Assembly: GCA_947568835.1 (NCBI GenBank)
Contig: OX387606.1
Span: 5,394,001 to 5,458,000 of the forward strand
Direction of reading: 5' to 3'
DNA: 64,000 nt
Source of the DNA: Protonemura montana
Taxonomy: Eukaryota > Arthropoda > Insecta > Plecoptera > Nemouridae
The notes below the pieces were generated by a model. That model had not been told where the DNA came from. It searched no databases and was given only the letters and a program-made list of their open reading frames with translations. Of the stretch, positions 60,501-64,000 are shown in pieces (position 1 is the stretch's first letter; each line of letters starts with the position of its first letter). A program made the translations under genes and the position numbers.

Positions 60501-63500
60501 GCTTTCCCGTTTGTTTGACCAGCGCAATCTATGATGGCATTGTCACCAGAGAAAAAAAATATTCAATCACCTTATCAGTTGGCTATATGTAACTTCTGAC
60601 ACATCGATCTTTGAGCGAAACTATAGAGAGTGCCGCTTTTTGTAAACGCCTCAAACATTTCGACACTTTGCAATGAATTGGCAATGCACGCGGCATTTAT
60701 AATTTTCTGTTTGAAGGTTAGGCTCGAAACAGAAAGCTCGTCTTTGTATGTGCTACCAATAATTCCATATTGTTCGCAAAAACAAGAAACCTTCACGTGC
60801 ACGTGAGAAATGAAGTCGTTAATTTCGTGATTTATTGTTGTCGTTTTGGCAATTGCACTAATTGCCGGCGACGGCAAGCCACGACTAATTGGAGGTTTGT
60901 CTGGATAAGTGACATCAGAGTCTGACAGGGGAGGGTTACGGCCGCTGTTTGGTAATGACGTTGACGTATTTCGGCCTGATTTACCGGGCAATGATACCAT
61001 ACGTAGATGATACGGTGAGAAGGCTCTTCGGGAAGAAATTGCTTGTGGCGAGGAGGCAATTGAGAGCTGAGTGTGGTGTATTGATTATCGATTTACAGGG
61101 GTTGTATTTAGAGGCAGGGGTAATGACCGATCAGCCTGCGATGGAATTTTGGTAAGGTTGTTGCATGCGTGTGGGTTGGGTTGTGGCATACCTTCTAGTC
61201 TAAAATCCAGATAAAAATTCAGATTTTATATTCTCAAGTGTATAGGTACTCCGCTGGTCAAGAATAATATATACTAACTATCCGCGAAGTTATGGCAGCA
61301 AAATAAAAGAAAATGTGTGTCTATTTTAAAGTGCTTGTACTCAGTTATGATTGGTCTCTGTTTATTTTAGGTACTATTGTGTGTGCTAATCGATTACCTG
61401 TCTGCAGCAGAATGCCATCGCCATAATCATGATTGTCTCTAATAAAACCACTACACGCCAATTTGTTTCCACCTCAAACCGCGGGTATTTATAGCCGGGG
61501 GCTTCGCGTTATTAGATATTGACGGACAGGCTGTTGATGATGGTGATTAATTGTCGATATTTGATAATGTTGGTTTTTACTGGGCACTTGGTTCGGGACA
61601 ACATTAATCTATAAAATACGAAATTTTACGGAGTTGCAGGGGACAAATGTGCTCGTTTTGATTGGTTTTGATTGATGGCATGATTGTTAATGCGAAATTG
61701 TGCAGCCGAATTTCAAACAGTGCGGAATTGTTCAAAATATCCGTGGACCAAAGTTTGAAAATCTCGTTTTAAATCGAAAGATCACGGGAGACTAGATGGT
61801 CCATGGTATATTTTCTACGAATTGATTTATAGGCAACCTTGTTGTGACAGTCGCACTAAACTATTCGCTGAACAACAAGCGCGAGCTGCTGAAAATATAA
61901 TTTGTTGTCCCCGCGCGCTCGTGCGACCCAATTGAACGTGCGACGGGGACCGATTCGCAGTCTTGACTTGCCAAAATGCGCCCTTGACCGACCGGCAATT
62001 CGCTAGTTATTTCTGTGTCGCGCCCATCGTGGTGTTTTGGTGTGTGTGTGTGCTCATGTTCGTACGAACACAATAAATTAGCCCGATGGCCGTCTGCATG
62101 GTGCAGACTTGTGCCGCGTATGCGCGATATCAGGCCATAGCAACGCCGGTCGGAGATATTTTTAGCAGGCTCTTTGAAATTAGCAATCAGCGGGGATCGT
62201 GATTGCCGCACGTTTCGATTATATTTTCATCGTGTACACGTCGCATGTGTGGTGCGCAAAATATCCGTGCAATATGTGGGCAATTTTCTCAAATCTTGGA
62301 GTGGAACTAAAATATAGATTTTATGCTTGTTTTTCTTGGGTTTCTGGAATGGTTCTCCTAAAAACCGACGCCAAGGAATTTTGGGTTGAGCAGTTTCGTA
62401 ATATACTCTTGATGAACCGACCACATGGATTGGCCCCAAAACAGACCGCGTGGCTTATAGCAATACAAATTTTGAGCTGTTACTGCTCAAGAAAACTCGG
62501 CTAACGGAACGATGTTATGCATTTTTTAGTTTTATTGGTCTTATTAAATCTGCATAGCTCCTGTCAAGCACAGCCTCTGGTCTATTTTCTAAAGAAAAAC
62601 CATCGCTTGATGCACGTTATGGCGACTGTCAAGATGGAGTTTCGTCTTTAATTTTTGAGAGAAAAATAGTCAAACTGAAAACCCAGAGATTGCCCGCGTA
62701 CTTATAGCCAGAGGTGGGTGAAGAGTCTCTTGCGCTTTCCCCCCATTCTTCTGTCATTGTTCTTCGTTGTACAGGAACACTTACTTTTCTTCACTGGGAC
62801 CGGGAGTCGACCTGGAGTCTTACGAAGATGTAGGAGCTAAAGAAAAGCCAGGGACGCATTCCGCTCAAAGTTGAAATCAGACTATATCGTGTGTCTTCAG
62901 ATACTGGGTGCAGCCGTTTCAACCAACGAGTTTACAGGGATAACCAGAGGACCAGCGTTAATTTTTCTGAGAAATAGAGCCGACAACACGTTTTAACGGT
63001 CGGTGCCACCCGATGGCGCTTGCGACCGTCCTGTTTAACAAACCTCCACTTATTATAAAATTACGACTCAAAATATCGATCTATGTATATCAATCGTCGA
63101 GGTTACCATAAATACAGATTACTGGATCGTAAAATAAAAGAATGAAATGACAAAATTAAATTTCTGTACATACGAAACGACGGTGACTCCACCTAGCCAT
63201 TATTGTCGGTGAAGTAGTCATTTAGAAGAAATATTCCGCGAAAACAGCTTAAAATTAGCGCTATGACGAAGTTCCACTAACTCGGCACCCTTAACAACAG
63301 GGGTTTTTATTATTTTTGTGGATTACCCCATCAAAATGTGACAATATCTTCGTGCATAACCCACAAAAACAAAATACCACAGCAGACAGGATTTTGACGA
63401 AACTTGTGGCCCCTCATGTTTCAGTGGTATACTGCGACTACACCGCTTCCGGAAGGTCGCTGCAATTCCTCGAGGACTACATCTTGAAGGAAGTGCTGCC

Positions 63501-63560
63501 GTCCTACGGTAACACACACACCACCACCAGCATCACCTCGTTACAGTCTACACTCTACAG
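45522..63560 (+). CDS. PLP-dependent class-V aminotransferase family protein, first two coding exons
   Basis: Exon 45522-45720 starts MATTNKKAFGNRKFYSLPED and ends LLKYIDDNVIGKN...FGRRK. Exon 63425-63560 continues through a shared Val codon with VVYCDYTASGRSLQFLEDYI, then LPSYGNTHTTTS and STLYR, and ends in phase 2 at a gtaact donor. YCDYTASGRS is the first conserved strand and turn of the class-V (cysteine desulfurase-like) aminotransferase fold, and the GNTHTTTS stretch lies where these proteins contact the cofactor phosphate region. The substrate is unknown. The gene continues off-window, so the catalytic Lys is not visible. The 17.7-kb intron is far longer than others here. The exon frame also extends upstream to a Met codon at 63316, an unlikely alternative start. 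The join is inferred from phase and family sequence. Confidence 0.82.
46710..46755. repeat. 12-bp inverted repeat
   Basis: ctcttgcttgaa (46710-46721) and ttcaagcaagag (46744-46755) are exact complements. A third partial copy (ttcttgcttgaa) lies between them. It gives a short hairpin in the large intron. Confidence 0.75.
51936..51955. repeat. (GT)n microsatellite
   Basis: An uninterrupted run of about ten GT units in the large intron. Confidence 0.9.
52142..52239 (+). repeat. 14-bp minisatellite, seven units
   Basis: Seven contiguous units of the type ggcttgggcacttt, the middle two identical and the outer ones decayed (for example atcttaggcacttc). The array is 98 bp. Confidence 0.9.
53012..53136. 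mobile_element. 125-bp MITE with perfect 21-bp terminal inverted repeats
   Basis: 53012-53032 (start GTTTTTCAGTGGTCCG) and 53116-53136 are exact reverse complements. The 83-bp interior is non-coding. No clear target duplication flanks it, so the superfamily cannot be assigned. Perfect arms suggest a young insertion or selection on the ends. Confidence 0.8.
53190..53315 (+). repeat. Unclassified dispersed repeat, copy A
   Basis: Shares cgatgattt(t)ccaaa, ttttgttggatt, ggattg and aaac(c)cattatttt-type blocks in the same order with 54256-54380. About 70 percent similar by eye. Confidence 0.55.
54256..54380 (+). repeat. Unclassified dispersed repeat, copy B
   Basis: Second copy of the repeat at 53190-53315, same orientation, about 1.07 kb downstream. 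Ends and class are unknown. Confidence 0.55.
57740..58620. other. GC- and CpG-rich patch with (GCC)6 in the large intron
   Basis: The patch is GC- and CpG-rich against an AT-rich intron and holds six GCC triplets at 58352-58369. Open frames on both strands reflect base composition. It could be an alternative promoter or enhancer. No TATA or exon is visible. Confidence 0.4.
59845..60006 (-). repeat. Dispersed repeat with CTCF-like core, copy 3 (inverted)
   Basis: On - it reads aacacgt, GCCACCCGATGGCGC (59999-59985), tttttttaacaaacctctac, aattacaac, taaagtagtcaatttgg and tttttcgtgaagaca, matching copies 1 and 2 block for block. It spans 162 bp. Confidence 0.82.
62985..63250 (+). repeat. Dispersed repeat with CTCF-like core, copy 2
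   Basis: Starts aacacg, then GCCACCCGATGGCGC (63005-63019), gtttaacaaacctccac, aaattacgac and, after a longer middle, gaagtagtcatttag and ccgcgaaaacag. It is longer (266 bp) because the middle is expanded. It ends about 175 bp before the aminotransferase exon at 63425. Confidence 0.82.
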
Positions 63561-64000
63561 GTAACTTACAAACTGCAGTCACTCGTGCCATGGTGAAACC
63601 AACTCAAGGCAATAAAAAATATCTTACAAATCCCACATCGGATGGTTTTATAGTGCATGTAATATCAATAACTTGGAATTAAGATTTTTAAGATATCACT
63701 GATCGTATCTCACTTTTTCTATTTTAATTCTAATTATGGAAGCATGAAATTTGTTTAACCTCCAGCAATGAGATAAGCCTGGAAAAAATGCATGCATTTG
63801 TATTTGATTGCCAATCCAGCCTTCGCTTCAAGTTCATGTCAACTCCTCGAATGAGAAGTGTGCTTGTTGGAAGCGAAATGTCTCTGAGATAAGCTTGCAG
63901 TGCATGAGAATATGGAGTCGTTTATCAAGACTATGTAAGGTCGTATCGGTGACATTTAGCGACACGAATTTTACATGAGAGTCCTTGCGCGAGTGAATCT
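63561..64000. other. Start of the next aminotransferase intron
   Basis: After the gtaact donor at 63561 the sequence is AT-rich and non-coding to the window end. No acceptor-linked exon is seen. Confidence 0.7.

Larger units (their letters stand above)
45721..63424. other. 17.7-kb intron of the aminotransferase gene
   Basis: I found no further exon of the host gene and no other gene. Open frames up to 192 codons (54519-55097, +) occur, but they overlap open frames on the other strand, lack known motifs and lack splice context. Identified contents are listed separately: inverted repeats, minisatellite, MITE, GC-rich patch and dispersed repeats. GC-rich unique patches at about 47850-48200, 48780-49020 and 57740-58620 are unexplained. 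Confidence 0.6.

Noticed and set aside
60849..60880. miR-92-like string attgcacta with ccggc
   Set aside because: The match breaks after the seed. The local inverted repeat has its loop inside the would-be mature sequence, so it is not a miRNA hairpin.
63316..63424. Upstream in-frame Met giving the aminotransferase exon its own start
   Set aside because: The extension is low-complexity without family sequence. Splicing from 45720 gives a perfect RRK-VVYCDY join and a good acceptor exists at 63424.

Overview
This is a eukaryotic window of arthropod type. The evidence is spliced genes with GT-AG introns, an invertebrate mesh gene, small Cys-rich metallothioneins, non-LTR retrotransposon remnants and a 5S rRNA-derived SINE family. 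I read an insect or another pancrustacean as most likely; the sequence does not fix the species. Almost all ORFs between the exons are chance frames. All exon models were built by hand from reading frames and splice-site phase. The long models close exactly (ARID2 3003 nt from a frame-0 start, mesh 3846 or 4329 nt, RIBC2 1131 nt).

Left third: 713-12769 (+) holds the last 15 exons of an ARID2/Bap170-type PBAF chromatin-remodelling subunit. They include the RFX-like winged helix, a Gln-rich middle and a C2H2 zinc-finger pair; the 5' part lies outside the window. Facing it, 30336-14304 (-) is a complete mesh gene, the septate-junction receptor with NIDO, TIG, AMOP, VWD and sushi domains. It has two alternative 3' ends, each with its own transmembrane exon and cytoplasmic tail. 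Mesh introns contain a deleted endonuclease-bearing LINE, a 5'-truncated LINE with a 13-bp target duplication, and SINE copies.

Middle: three metallothionein genes lie in tandem on + (32193-32768, 35157-36007, 38420-40070). The first two encode 36-residue proteins that differ at one residue. They share promoter blocks (GATA, CRE-like, MRE, TATA), exons and 3' UTR, but have unalignable introns. The third is a 68-residue, 15-Cys, apparently two-domain protein. A cluster of five metal-response-element motifs lies between the second and third genes.

Right: RIBC2/RIB43A (-, 45019-40358), a doublet-microtubule inner protein, converges on the third metallothionein with probably overlapping 3' UTRs. 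Its promoter holds a consensus RFX X-box. Divergently, a class-V aminotransferase gene starts at 45522 (+). Its second exon is at 63425-63560 after a 17.7-kb intron, and it continues beyond the window. That intron contains a MITE with perfect terminal inverted repeats, a 14-bp minisatellite, a GC-rich patch and copies of a dispersed repeat carrying a CTCF-like core.

The most notable signals are the full-length 5S-headed SINE with a 10-bp target duplication, the duplicated mesh transmembrane exon, the exon/UTR identity of the twin metallothioneins, the MRE cluster and the repeat family built on a CTCF-like motif.
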